In this document: positions 50,868 to 58,566 of the stretch, in pieces | How the letters are laid out: each line of letters opens with the position of its first letter | How positions within the stretch are numbered: position 1 is the stretch's first letter | DNA from: an uncultured Porphyromonadaceae bacterium | Lineage (GTDB): Bacteria > Bacteroidota > Bacteroidia > Bacteroidales > UBA11471 | Reading direction: 5' to 3' | DNA length: 64,000 bases | NCBI GenBank assembly: GCA_900547555.1 | Contig: URHG01000004.1 | Location: 34,717 to 98,716 of the forward strand | Notes under the pieces: generated by a model | What the model was told of the DNA's origin: nothing | Seen by the model: the letters and a program-made list of their open reading frames with translations, nothing else | The model's database searches: none | Position numbers and translations under genes: made by a program

Positions 50868-52132
50868 CAGAAATCTCGATATGCAGAATTCGATTCGGAC
50901 TTCAATGCGACACACTCCATTTCGATAAGCCACGTAGGACGGCAAACAGGCGCCAACAAGAAGACTTTGGGTGTATGAGGAAAGCGTTTGTCGAAGAGCG
51001 CCCGCACCGTTTCATAATCGGCCATATCGCGCAAATACACCAACATTTCCATGACATCATCCATCGAAGCCCCCCCCTCTTCGAGCAATTTCTCCACGTT
51101 TTCCCACATTCGATACGTTTGCGCCTCTATATCACCGACATGCAACACATTTCCTTTATTGTCGATACTGGCAGTACCACTGATGTAATAATGGCTGCGA
51201 TCACCGTACTTTACCCGTACACCACGCTCAAAAGTAACCCCATATTCATACGTCGGATTCAAATGAGTCGGAGCATATAAATATTGCTGCTGGGAAGGTT
51301 CGATTCCTTTCACGGCATAAGCATCGAGATGCACCGATGTGCGGGCATCGGGACTCTTCCCTTCTATACCGGTACTGGCTATGTAATGAGTCTTTTCGGT
51401 AAGTCCCTGCCCGACAAAATTGGCTTTACGGGCTTTTACGACTCCGATATAATTCACATCGACATTCTGCACGAGAAACCATGTACGCACGCAATTATCG
51501 GACAATGTACAACCGACATTCCGCAAACGCTCTTCGTAACCGTTAAGCAAATACATGGTCTGGTAAGCCGAATCATCGTCCTTACACTCCAATCCTCCCG
51601 TCCAATAGTGAACATAACCGTTGTGCGAAGCCACCGTATCCATCTCGGGGTGTTCGATCATACGCAGATCTTTTTCCGAAGCCGGATTATCGCAAAGCTC
51701 GGTATGTTTCTCCTGCCACAACTGTCGCTCAGGACGCAAAGCATACTTCTCATTAACAACTTCCATTCCGGCAACCCCGTACACCCATACAGAGAGTTTG
51801 CTGCCATCGAGCGGCGGTTGTCCGATATAGGAAACCGTACTGCGCCAGCTTTCGGGAAGCATTTCCTCCGCCTCTCGTACGACTCCGGCCTGATTGGTAA
51901 CATCACTCAAAAAATAGCGTTTGAACAATGGTCGTGCCGATTGCAGCTTTTCACTCCCCAGCAATTCCGTCAATGCAGAGAAAAGAGAATCTTTCTGGGT
52001 TTCAAAAGGGCACTTTTTATCGACAACATGTAATATGGCATGGTATTCGGCTGTCTTACCGGACGGAGCAAAACAACATAACTCGGCAATGACATTTCCT
52101 CCATTCAGGCTTTGTTTCGTATATTCTTTCAT
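50867..52132 (-). CDS. Two-domain Rid-superfamily protein, chorismatase-like architecture
   Basis: A 421-residue cytoplasmic protein without signal peptide. The last 130 residues form a YjgF/Rid domain: YYISGTASIDNKGNVLHVGDIEAQTYRMWENVEKLLEEGG, then LVYLRDMADYETVRALFDKRFP, and CRPTWLIEMECVAL with the Rid-type arginine. The middle (VRTWFLVQNVDVNYIG, THYIASTGIEG) recalls the FkbO/XanB2 chorismatase family, in which a Rid-like fold acts on chorismate; this comparison is from memory. The N-terminal 150 residues have no clear family. The stop codon overlaps the ccsBA start. Rid proteins remove reactive enamines, chorismatases make hydroxybenzoates; which applies here is open. Confidence 0.65.
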   Translation of the reverse strand: MKEYTKQSLNGGNVIAELCCFAPSGKTAEYHAILHVVDKKCPFETQKDSLFSALTELLGSEKLQSARPLFKRYFLSDVTNQAGVVREAEEMLPESWRSTVSYIGQPPLDGSKLSVWVYGVAGMEVVNEKYALRPERQLWQEKHTELCDNPASEKDLRMIEHPEMDTVASHNGYVHYWTGGLECKDDDSAYQTMYLLNGYEERLRNVGCTLSDNCVRTWFLVQNVDVNYIGVVKARKANFVGQGLTEKTHYIASTGIEGKSPDARTSVHLDAYAVKGIEPSQQQYLYAPTHLNPTYEYGVTFERGVRVKYGDRSHYYISGTASIDNKGNVLHVGDIEAQTYRMWENVEKLLEEGGASMDDVMEMLVYLRDMADYETVRALFDKRFPHTPKVFLLAPVCRPTWLIEMECVALKSESNSAYRDF

Positions 52133-52153
52133 AAGTTTCGGTTCTTGTTAAAA

Positions 52154-52861
52154 TTATTTTTTCGCACCATTGTCTATCCACTCGTCAAGCAGCATGATAA
52201 GGTGCATATATGATACCGATAAGATGTCCTCATGCCCGTGACGGTCTTCGGGAGCATCTCCCATCAAGACCGAATGCAGAAAACTATCCTCCGAACTTCC
52301 GGGTTCTACCAATACCGATCCGGGACGACGAGTTGACGGTACATTCACAAGCGCATCATAACTGCGGCCTTCGGTCAAATAAAGGCCAGCTGCCGCACTG
52401 GTACTACCGCCATGACACATGATGCAATGATTATCGAAGACCTCATTCTGCACGGCATCGAACATATCGACATTGACATCTCCGACCTGCATATCGATAA
52501 CATCGCCCTCACCCGTACAATCGACGGTATAATACGAAACGATGCGCTTACGCAACTTATTGATCATACACAACTCGACAGTCGTCGCCTCCATACTTAC
52601 CCCCGATAGAGTAACCGAAGCCTCTCCATCGGAATCGGGAACCACAGTTTTGGAAATTATGGCATACTCCTTCTCCCCGAATCCCGCCACCACGAGACTG
52701 AACTCCGACGGCCAGCTATCGAGTCCGGTAATATGGGCCGTCAAGTTTACCGTACGCCCTTCTTGAGACATCTGGGCATAGTGTTCCTCGACGGGACCAT
52801 CGTCGCAAGCCACGAAGCCGAGCAACAGTCCTACGGCAAGGAGCAGATTCCTCATTTTCAT
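52154..52861 (-). CDS. Lipoprotein with one c-type heme motif
   Basis: A 235-residue lipoprotein: signal peptide with lipobox GFVAC (lipid Cys19). Residues about 35-120 form a beta-sandwich-like domain with no clear family; the C-terminal part holds one c-heme site C146-x-x-C149-H150 (CIMCHG) followed by SAAAGLYLTEG, a pattern of the Planctomycete-type cytochrome C domains, and ends in HLIMLLDEWIDNGA. It is probably an electron carrier or heme sensor facing the periplasm or cell surface. It lies between the second porin and the Rid protein in the operon; heme would be attached by the CcsBA of the same operon. Confidence 0.82.
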   Translation of the reverse strand: MKMRNLLLAVGLLLGFVACDDGPVEEHYAQMSQEGRTVNLTAHITGLDSWPSEFSLVVAGFGEKEYAIISKTVVPDSDGEASVTLSGVSMEATTVELCMINKLRKRIVSYYTVDCTGEGDVIDMQVGDVNVDMFDAVQNEVFDNHCIMCHGGSTSAAAGLYLTEGRSYDALVNVPSTRRPGSVLVEPGSSEDSFLHSVLMGDAPEDRHGHEDILSVSYMHLIMLLDEWIDNGAKK

Positions 52862-52876
52862 ACAATACCCTCCTCG

Positions 52877-54088
52877 TTAAAAAGTATATTGCAGTTGCAC
52901 CGTCCCACTGTGCATCGCCAACCCCAAATCGTCGTTATCGCGGTCGAGTTGGGTTTCGTGGCCGGTACGTCCGATGAACTGGTACATCGCCTGCAATTTG
53001 AGGTTGCATTTAGGAAAGAAATAATTAAATCCCACGGCAGGCATATTCAAGAAACCTTTCGTATCGAGGCCGTTACGATTGAAGAAATCGTAACGGGCGG
53101 CTACTTGCAGACAGTTCAAGACAAAATAACCGCCTTGTACATAACCTCCCAGATAATTATAGGTTTCGTCTATTTTCTGACGTTTGGTAAACCCGACATG
53201 CATATAATAGGCTTCGGCTCCGATGTAAAGACGATTCTTCAACATGGCAAACTCCACACCGACACGTGCATCATTCGTGCTTTCATTTTCGCTCTCGACA
53301 TTGAGCGAACCCGAGACACCCACCAAATACTTATCTTCATGCAACAGATGGGGACTTCCCTGAGTAGCCGGCATCACTCCTTTGGGCATATAGGTAAGAC
53401 GGGCGGCATAAAGCAACGACGGAATATGCCAATCGTCGCTCAACGTTTTAGTCGCCAAATTCACCGTACTTCCGGTCCCGTTGAAAAGCCCTATCTCATA
53501 TCCGAACTTTTCTTTTATCATTCCGTGAAATTCGAAACCAATATCAAAACCGGTTCCTATATTAGGGGTAACGGCATTCAATGAATAGGGCATAATAACC
53601 GAAGATGTAAGCGAGACGGGAAGTGTAGGCATCAGAGTCTCGCCGAGCGTCGTAAGATAAGCGTGTGCAAAAGGCGTTTTGAATTTTCCGACCCGCACGG
53701 CAAATGTCTCTTTCATCTGCACGTCGAACCACGCCTGCTGTAAAATGGCAGCCCCCGTAGTTGCGGCATTTATCGAAAGATTGAAAGTCAATTTTCCAAA
53801 TGCTTTTCCCGTAAATCCCAATACGGCATAAGGTATGGCAAAACCCGTATTAGCGACATTATCTTGATTGTACGCTTTGTCGAGCCCCTCATCATCATAC
53901 CAGTTGACATTGGCACTGGCTTGTACCAACAAATAGGGTTTAAATACAAAATCGCCTTTTTTCGATTTCAAGGTAAATCCTTCTTTCCCGGCAAGCGATA
54001 CAATACCGTTCTCGGTATCTTCGGCATACTGCGCCATGGCCGACAAAGAAAGGACCGACAACATGACGAGGAAAAATATCTTTTTCAT
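52877..54088 (-). CDS. Outer-membrane beta-barrel porin (phosphate-selective porin O/P type)
   Basis: A 403-residue outer-membrane protein with signal peptide MKKIFFLVMLSVLSLSAMAQ and the alternation of aromatic and small residues of a 16-strand barrel, ending in VQLQYTF with the C-terminal Phe used by the BAM machinery. The features (GFTLKSKKGDFVFKPYLLVQASANVNWY, VGKFKTPFAHAYLTTLGETLMPTLP) are those of the OprO/OprP porin family. The natural substrate is unknown; the family name is historical. It is the gene between the DUF1111 protein and the cytochrome lipoprotein. Confidence 0.87.
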   Translation of the reverse strand: MKKIFFLVMLSVLSLSAMAQYAEDTENGIVSLAGKEGFTLKSKKGDFVFKPYLLVQASANVNWYDDEGLDKAYNQDNVANTGFAIPYAVLGFTGKAFGKLTFNLSINAATTGAAILQQAWFDVQMKETFAVRVGKFKTPFAHAYLTTLGETLMPTLPVSLTSSVIMPYSLNAVTPNIGTGFDIGFEFHGMIKEKFGYEIGLFNGTGSTVNLATKTLSDDWHIPSLLYAARLTYMPKGVMPATQGSPHLLHEDKYLVGVSGSLNVESENESTNDARVGVEFAMLKNRLYIGAEAYYMHVGFTKRQKIDETYNYLGGYVQGGYFVLNCLQVAARYDFFNRNGLDTKGFLNMPAVGFNYFFPKCNLKLQAMYQFIGRTGHETQLDRDNDDLGLAMHSGTVQLQYTF

Positions 54089-54107
54089 ATACTTGTTACA
54101 AATAGGT

Positions 54108-55541
54108 TTAAAGTGAATTTAAAAACGCAATCAATGCATCGCGGTCATCTTTACTCATGTTTTTGAAAAGGTTTTTCGAGGCCTCTCCCTCACCACCGTG
54201 CCACATAATGGCCTCGACGAGATTCCGGGCCCGACCATCGTGTAAGAAATAGGTGTGTCCGTTGACTTTCTCTTGCAGACCTATACCCCAGAGAGGTGTC
54301 GTGCGCCACTCATTTCCCCGGGCCAAACCACTCACGTAATTATCATTCAGTCCCACACCCATGATTTCAGATCCCATATCATGGAGAAGGAAATCGGAGT
54401 AAGGGTGTATCGTCTGGTTGCCCAACCAAGTAAGTTGGGTATTATTGAGGAGTACCGATCCGCGAGGACGGGTATGCAATGTCGGGGTATGGCACAAGTG
54501 GCATTTCGCCCGGTAAAAATTCTCTTCACCCTGTATTACCTGAGGGTCGTTCACATTCCGACGAGCCGGAACGCCGAGCGTTTGCATATAGAGGTCGACA
54601 TTTTCCATCTCTTCGGTCGAAACATCGAGCTGGTCGTACGAAAGTCCCATCATACTACCTTGATTGACTTGTGCCTGTCCGCGACATATCTCTTCGGGAT
54701 AACGGCTGTTGGTAACTCCCATATCACTCGAAAAACCGAGTTCAACAGTCAAATCGGCGTGTTGCGCCTTATTGCCCGAGAGCCCCAACATCGTCTTACC
54801 CCGTTCGCTGATATAATTACAACGCCCGCTGATACCATATTCGGGATAATTGCTCTTAGCGGCAAGTGCTTCGATTTCAGTTTGATCGAGAGCCATTATC
54901 TGCCCCATACCCACATGCCGTAAAGGAATACGCACCGAGCAAAAAAGGTCTTCGGGTTTTATACTGTCGGCATACCACTCGGTAATCGTATAGGTAGGCT
55001 TGCACAAGGTATAAGGCTCTCCGTCGGGGAAATAAAACGTCTCGTATGTGTACTCGACCGAGAGTTTTCCTTCCGGTTCCACTCCATAGATTGCCTGATC
55101 ATGAAGTACTCGTCCGTAATCTTGAAAGAAAGCCCCGTTTCTGCGGGTAATATATACCAGCATCGACGAGAAGCCCGTACTGCCCGACCCTCCTTCGCTC
55201 CACAATGTCGGCTTGGTACGTCCTGCATTCCGGTGGCAACTGCCGCAGGAATAACCCGCATAGACAGGTCCGAGACCGCCACCATATCCATTGCTGCTGG
55301 TACGCACATCATCGTAGAGACGGTCTCCACGATTGAAACGGGTAGAAAGAGAACCTGTTACCCAGTCGGCCTCAGAATCATAAGCCTTCGACGAATTGAT
55401 AAATATCGTCGACGTTCCCGCCGACAAGGCGTAGCCTTCGGGCACATCTATATCCGCAACGGTTATTCCTTCGTCATCGTTGCACGCAACAAGAGAGAAG
55501 AACGAAAGCCATACCCCCAAAAGAAAAAATTTATGTTTCAT
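54108..55541 (-). CDS. Di-heme DUF1111 oxidoreductase-family lipoprotein (DHOR)
   Basis: A 477-residue lipoprotein: lipobox LVAC (Cys20). The DUF1111 / di-heme thiol-oxidoreductase family is shown by two c-type heme motifs, C99-x-x-C102-H103 (CGSCHRNAG) and C347-x-x-C350-H351 (CHLCH), and by the C-terminal LHDGRARNLVEAIMWHGGEGEASK (His434, His448). Members occur next to imelysin genes and are thought to take part in redox steps of metal uptake, but no reaction is proven. The start at 55541 gives a clean lipoprotein signal; the frame runs 86 codons further into the imelysin gene and that part is not real. Placed downstream of imelysin after a 103-base gap with an inverted repeat. Confidence 0.88.
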   Translation of the reverse strand: MKHKFFLLGVWLSFFSLVACNDDEGITVADIDVPEGYALSAGTSTIFINSSKAYDSEADWVTGSLSTRFNRGDRLYDDVRTSSNGYGGGLGPVYAGYSCGSCHRNAGRTKPTLWSEGGSGSTGFSSMLVYITRRNGAFFQDYGRVLHDQAIYGVEPEGKLSVEYTYETFYFPDGEPYTLCKPTYTITEWYADSIKPEDLFCSVRIPLRHVGMGQIMALDQTEIEALAAKSNYPEYGISGRCNYISERGKTMLGLSGNKAQHADLTVELGFSSDMGVTNSRYPEEICRGQAQVNQGSMMGLSYDQLDVSTEEMENVDLYMQTLGVPARRNVNDPQVIQGEENFYRAKCHLCHTPTLHTRPRGSVLLNNTQLTWLGNQTIHPYSDFLLHDMGSEIMGVGLNDNYVSGLARGNEWRTTPLWGIGLQEKVNGHTYFLHDGRARNLVEAIMWHGGEGEASKNLFKNMSKDDRDALIAFLNSL

Positions 55542-55576
55542 CGTATTTATCGTTCGTGCTGTTATTATTCGCAAAC

Positions 55577-55625
55577 AATCAAGATGCAGCCCAGTAACCA
55601 TTTGGTTAGAGACCACATCTTGATT
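55577..55625 (-). other. Intercistronic inverted repeat between imelysin and DUF1111 genes
   Basis: AATCAAGATG (55577-55586) and CATCTTGATT (55616-55625) are exact 10-base inverted repeats, and AACCA/TGGTT inside can form a second hairpin. There is no T run, so it looks like a processing or stability element that could set different protein levels rather than a terminator. Confidence 0.45.
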
Positions 55626-55644
55626 CTGATTGTATCGACACCAA

Positions 55645-56793
55645 TTACTCGATAGTACGGGGCGCACCGTTCTGGAAGAGGAGGAATTCCAAAGTATGGA
55701 ATCCGCGTACACTTTGAGCGGCCTCAGCCTCACTGTCATCGTCCCAATCGAGAGCACCGAAATTTCCGGTCGTAAGGATTTGTACGATAGCATCGACATC
55801 GAGAGGCCAGCTATCCATATTGGGATCGAGACCTTCTACATCTACGGGGCCGAACAAGAACGCTTCGCTCTTTTCCCACGGTTCACGTGCTTCAAGCCAT
55901 GCGTGGCAAGCCGTTTCGAAAGCCGCATTGCTGGGATTGGCTCGGAAAGCCACAACAGCATCGTAGAGATCGCTGTTTTTTTCTTTCAAAGATTGGTATG
56001 TAGGAAGTATCACATCATCTACATAAGTATCGATAATTCCTTCAAGAGCAGCGTTATCGCCTAAATTATCTTGAATATATTTTTTCAAAGTAGAGAGTGC
56101 TGCGCTCAAATCGGCACAAGCCTCCATCGCCTCCAAAGTTTCATTGCTGTTGATATTATTACGCAACGGCTGCGGAATAGCTTGTATAGCGGCAGCTGCA
56201 TTTAAAATTGCCGTCTTCATCTGTTCATCGAGCGATGTGTTTACGCTGGCTACCAATGCCGAAATAGAATTGGCATTGACCGTCGAATCCAAAGAACCGA
56301 AATAGGCATTCCGTATCGACCAGATATTATTGGTATAATCATCGCGCGAATGCCAACTATACCACGACTCTACGGCATAAAGCGCTTCGGTCGTATTACC
56401 TTGCATATAAAGATCATAAGGGTCGCCCAATTTATTATCGCCTACTTCATCGGCAATTGTTACACAACCGTCGATAATCTCTTCTATACACGACAATGCG
56501 CTCCCATAAGTATCATTATTATGGCTTTTGAAAATCGAAGCATAACTTGCCCCGCCGTTATAGGAGTCATTCCAGTCGGCATAAAGGGTGGCAGCATCGT
56601 CCCGCAACAACTCGGCAACACGCATCATGTAATTGCCCCAAGCAGTCGCATTTTCGGCGGTATAAGCAAGGTCATAATTTGAGTTTATCGTCGGGTTACC
56701 ATTGTTATTGTCGTTGTTATCATCATCGGAACACGACGTAGTCACAAAAAGTCCCATTGCCAAACTCATGGCAAGAAATAATTTCTTTTTCAT
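55645..56793 (-). CDS. Imelysin-family lipoprotein (peptidase M75 / EfeO-like), circularly permuted form
   Basis: A 382-residue lipoprotein with lipobox VTTSC (Cys21) and an Asp/Asn-rich tether. The rest is all helical. The imelysin motif GxHxxE is GFHTLEFLLF at residues 364-369, almost at the C-terminus, while canonical imelysins have it in the N-terminal half; this fits the circularly permuted imelysin known from a Bacteroides ovatus crystal structure (recalled). Members are thought to bind iron or another metal at the domain interface, and are not true peptidases. It follows the first porin by 35 bases in the operon. Confidence 0.88.
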   Translation of the reverse strand: MKKKLFLAMSLAMGLFVTTSCSDDDNNDNNNGNPTINSNYDLAYTAENATAWGNYMMRVAELLRDDAATLYADWNDSYNGGASYASIFKSHNNDTYGSALSCIEEIIDGCVTIADEVGDNKLGDPYDLYMQGNTTEALYAVESWYSWHSRDDYTNNIWSIRNAYFGSLDSTVNANSISALVASVNTSLDEQMKTAILNAAAAIQAIPQPLRNNINSNETLEAMEACADLSAALSTLKKYIQDNLGDNAALEGIIDTYVDDVILPTYQSLKEKNSDLYDAVVAFRANPSNAAFETACHAWLEAREPWEKSEAFLFGPVDVEGLDPNMDSWPLDVDAIVQILTTGNFGALDWDDDSEAEAAQSVRGFHTLEFLLFQNGAPRTIE

Positions 56794-56828
56794 AACAGAT
56801 TTATAATTTTAGATTGATAATATATTTG

Positions 56829-58208
56829 CTATTTCTTTACAAACCAACCGACATAAGCAATGCCGAGGCCGAATTCATTCTCGCTGTTGTAACGCCCATG
56901 TGCGCCGAACATGCGACTTGTACCGATTTGCCGGGTCGTATAATCAAATTTTACCACCAAATTGGGAAGGACGAAATAATTGAGGCCGACCGTCCACATA
57001 CTTACTTGCAAACGTTTTTCCATCGTCTGCGATGCTTCTCCTTTCTCTTGTGGATTATAATATTCATAGCGGCCGAAAGGATAAATAACCGGGAATTTCT
57101 TCACTCCGGGGAAAAATGAAGCCAGATTGACACCGACCTCTCCGGCATAACTGACGGCATTTTTAGCCACGGGAACCAATCGACTATAAGGTGAAGCATT
57201 AGGCAAACGCCGGTTGGCCGAACTTACTACGGCCGAATTACCGAGACGACCGTATATCATATTGAGACGGGCCGTTACATAACGGTTTTTGTATTGCGCA
57301 TCGGCCGAATAGATATTGACAGGAATTTTTCCTCTCCCTGCATAAGTTTGGGATTGGTCTGAATTTTTTCCGGCATCGGGACAATAATAAACCGACCCTC
57401 CGATGCGCAAGCCCGGAACGCCCTCATAATTAACACGCAACACATACGCTGGAGAAGTAAAATTATCGACTTCGAAAAGTCCTTGTTTTCCACCGGCAAC
57501 CCACTCATTACGGTCAAACCCGTTGGGATTCAATCCTGCCACAACCATTGCCTCATAGGAAAAACGGGCATAACGATGCCCCAGCGTACCGAAAATTTCG
57601 AGACCAGTCTCATGCCATGTCGAGGGTATGATAGTGGTTTCTCCTTCTGGGCGGGAAGTCCCGAAGAAATTAATCGGCTCGTGATTGAAATTGGTCAGCC
57701 CTACCGGTACGATTATATGCCCGACCCGTACATTCAACTCGGGTAAAATAAGACGTGTGATGTGAAACTGTTCGAGAGCCACTTCACCGCCTTTTTCTAT
57801 TTCGGTTTCATATTCTCCGTTCTCCGAATTTTCGATTTCTACAGCCGTCCCGGCACCACCCGCTTCAAACTCGATTTCGGCACCGAGAATCCATTTGGGA
57901 GTAAATTTGTAATCGAATGCAAAGACAAAACGGGGAATCGATATTTCCGCCCGATTCTGACGGGTATTTCCATACGACGTTCCCGTATAGCGATTAATGC
58001 CGTAATCCATAAAATTGGCCAACATCTCGCCATATCCGCCGAAACGAAATTTACAGAATCCATCGTAGGAATTATCGGAGGCAGCCCCGGTCTCGATAGA
58101 AACCGAATCTTGACGGAAAGAAAAACCCTTACGTTTATCTCCCGCTTCTGCCGAAAGGACTGTTGCAACCGGCAGAAGAACCGTTAATATGTACTTTCTT
58201 AAAAACAT
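56829..58208 (-). CDS. Outer-membrane beta-barrel porin, first gene of the imelysin operon
   Basis: A 459-residue outer-membrane barrel: signal peptide (about 1-22), then amphipathic strands such as FGGYGEMLANFMDYGINRY, ISIPRFVFAFDYKFTPKWILGAEIEFEAGG and INVRVGHIIVPVGLTNFNHEP. A TonB box or plug domain is absent, so it is a porin, not a TonB-dependent receptor. It ends GLGIAYVGWFVKK rather than with the usual terminal Phe. It differs from the second porin of the operon (52877-54088). It probably lets the substrate of the system pass the outer membrane. The promoter is at 58234-58264. Confidence 0.85.
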   Translation of the reverse strand: MFLRKYILTVLLPVATVLSAEAGDKRKGFSFRQDSVSIETGAASDNSYDGFCKFRFGGYGEMLANFMDYGINRYTGTSYGNTRQNRAEISIPRFVFAFDYKFTPKWILGAEIEFEAGGAGTAVEIENSENGEYETEIEKGGEVALEQFHITRLILPELNVRVGHIIVPVGLTNFNHEPINFFGTSRPEGETTIIPSTWHETGLEIFGTLGHRYARFSYEAMVVAGLNPNGFDRNEWVAGGKQGLFEVDNFTSPAYVLRVNYEGVPGLRIGGSVYYCPDAGKNSDQSQTYAGRGKIPVNIYSADAQYKNRYVTARLNMIYGRLGNSAVVSSANRRLPNASPYSRLVPVAKNAVSYAGEVGVNLASFFPGVKKFPVIYPFGRYEYYNPQEKGEASQTMEKRLQVSMWTVGLNYFVLPNLVVKFDYTTRQIGTSRMFGAHGRYNSENEFGLGIAYVGWFVKK

Positions 58209-58233
58209 AATGACTTTTATTAAAAAATCGATG

Positions 58234-58264
58234 CAAAAGTATTTCTATACACTCGGGGCGACAA
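58234..58264 (-). promoter_or_regulatory. Promoter of the imelysin/DUF1111/ccsBA operon
   Basis: On the minus strand the -7 element is TACTTTTG (58234-58241) and a -33 TTG (58262-58264) lies 20 bases upstream, the standard Bacteroidota layout. It is 26 bases before the porin start codon, so the leader is short. Confidence 0.55.
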
Positions 58265-58486
58265 TACCTATATATGATGATTTACCTGTTAGCAAATACC
58301 ATATTTAAGGGATTTTTAGTTTAATTCTCATAAATACCAAAGACCTTTTGACAAAAAAGATTCAAAAATCAGTCCAAACACATACAAGGCATAAATTCTC
58401 CTACTATATGATGTTCAAGAGCTTAAAAAAACTTTATTTCCGTAATAAAAACAGCATACAGAGCGTTTTCCTCCATATAAGTATAG

Positions 58487-58494
58487 TACCTTTG
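58487..58494 (+). promoter_or_regulatory. -7 promoter element of the RND efflux operon
   Basis: TACCTTTG is an exact TAnnTTTG match; a TTTT -33 region (58466-58469) is 17 bases upstream. The start codon of the adaptor gene is 72 bases further. Confidence 0.5.
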
Positions 58495-58566
58495 CGCACA
58501 AATTGATACCGGTCGAAACCGGAGCGACCATATAACAAATACCATCAAAATAATAGGACTCCACTT

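Larger units (their letters stand above)
58209..58566. other. Divergent promoter region between the imelysin and RND operons
   Basis: These 358 bases hold the promoter of the imelysin operon (minus strand; 58234-58264) and that of the RND operon (TACCTTTG, 58487-58494). The middle is AT-rich. I looked for a Fur-type or other palindromic operator and saw none that stands out. There is no credible gene. Confidence 0.6.

Noticed and set aside
55542..55799. N-terminal extension of the DUF1111 lipoprotein by 86 codons
   Set aside because: It would overlap the imelysin gene and hide the lipoprotein signal peptide; the ATG at 55541 gives a perfect lipobox.
58209..58566. Fur box for the imelysin operon
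   Set aside because: No 19-base palindrome like GATAATGATAATCATTATC was found; iron control cannot be claimed from this sequence.
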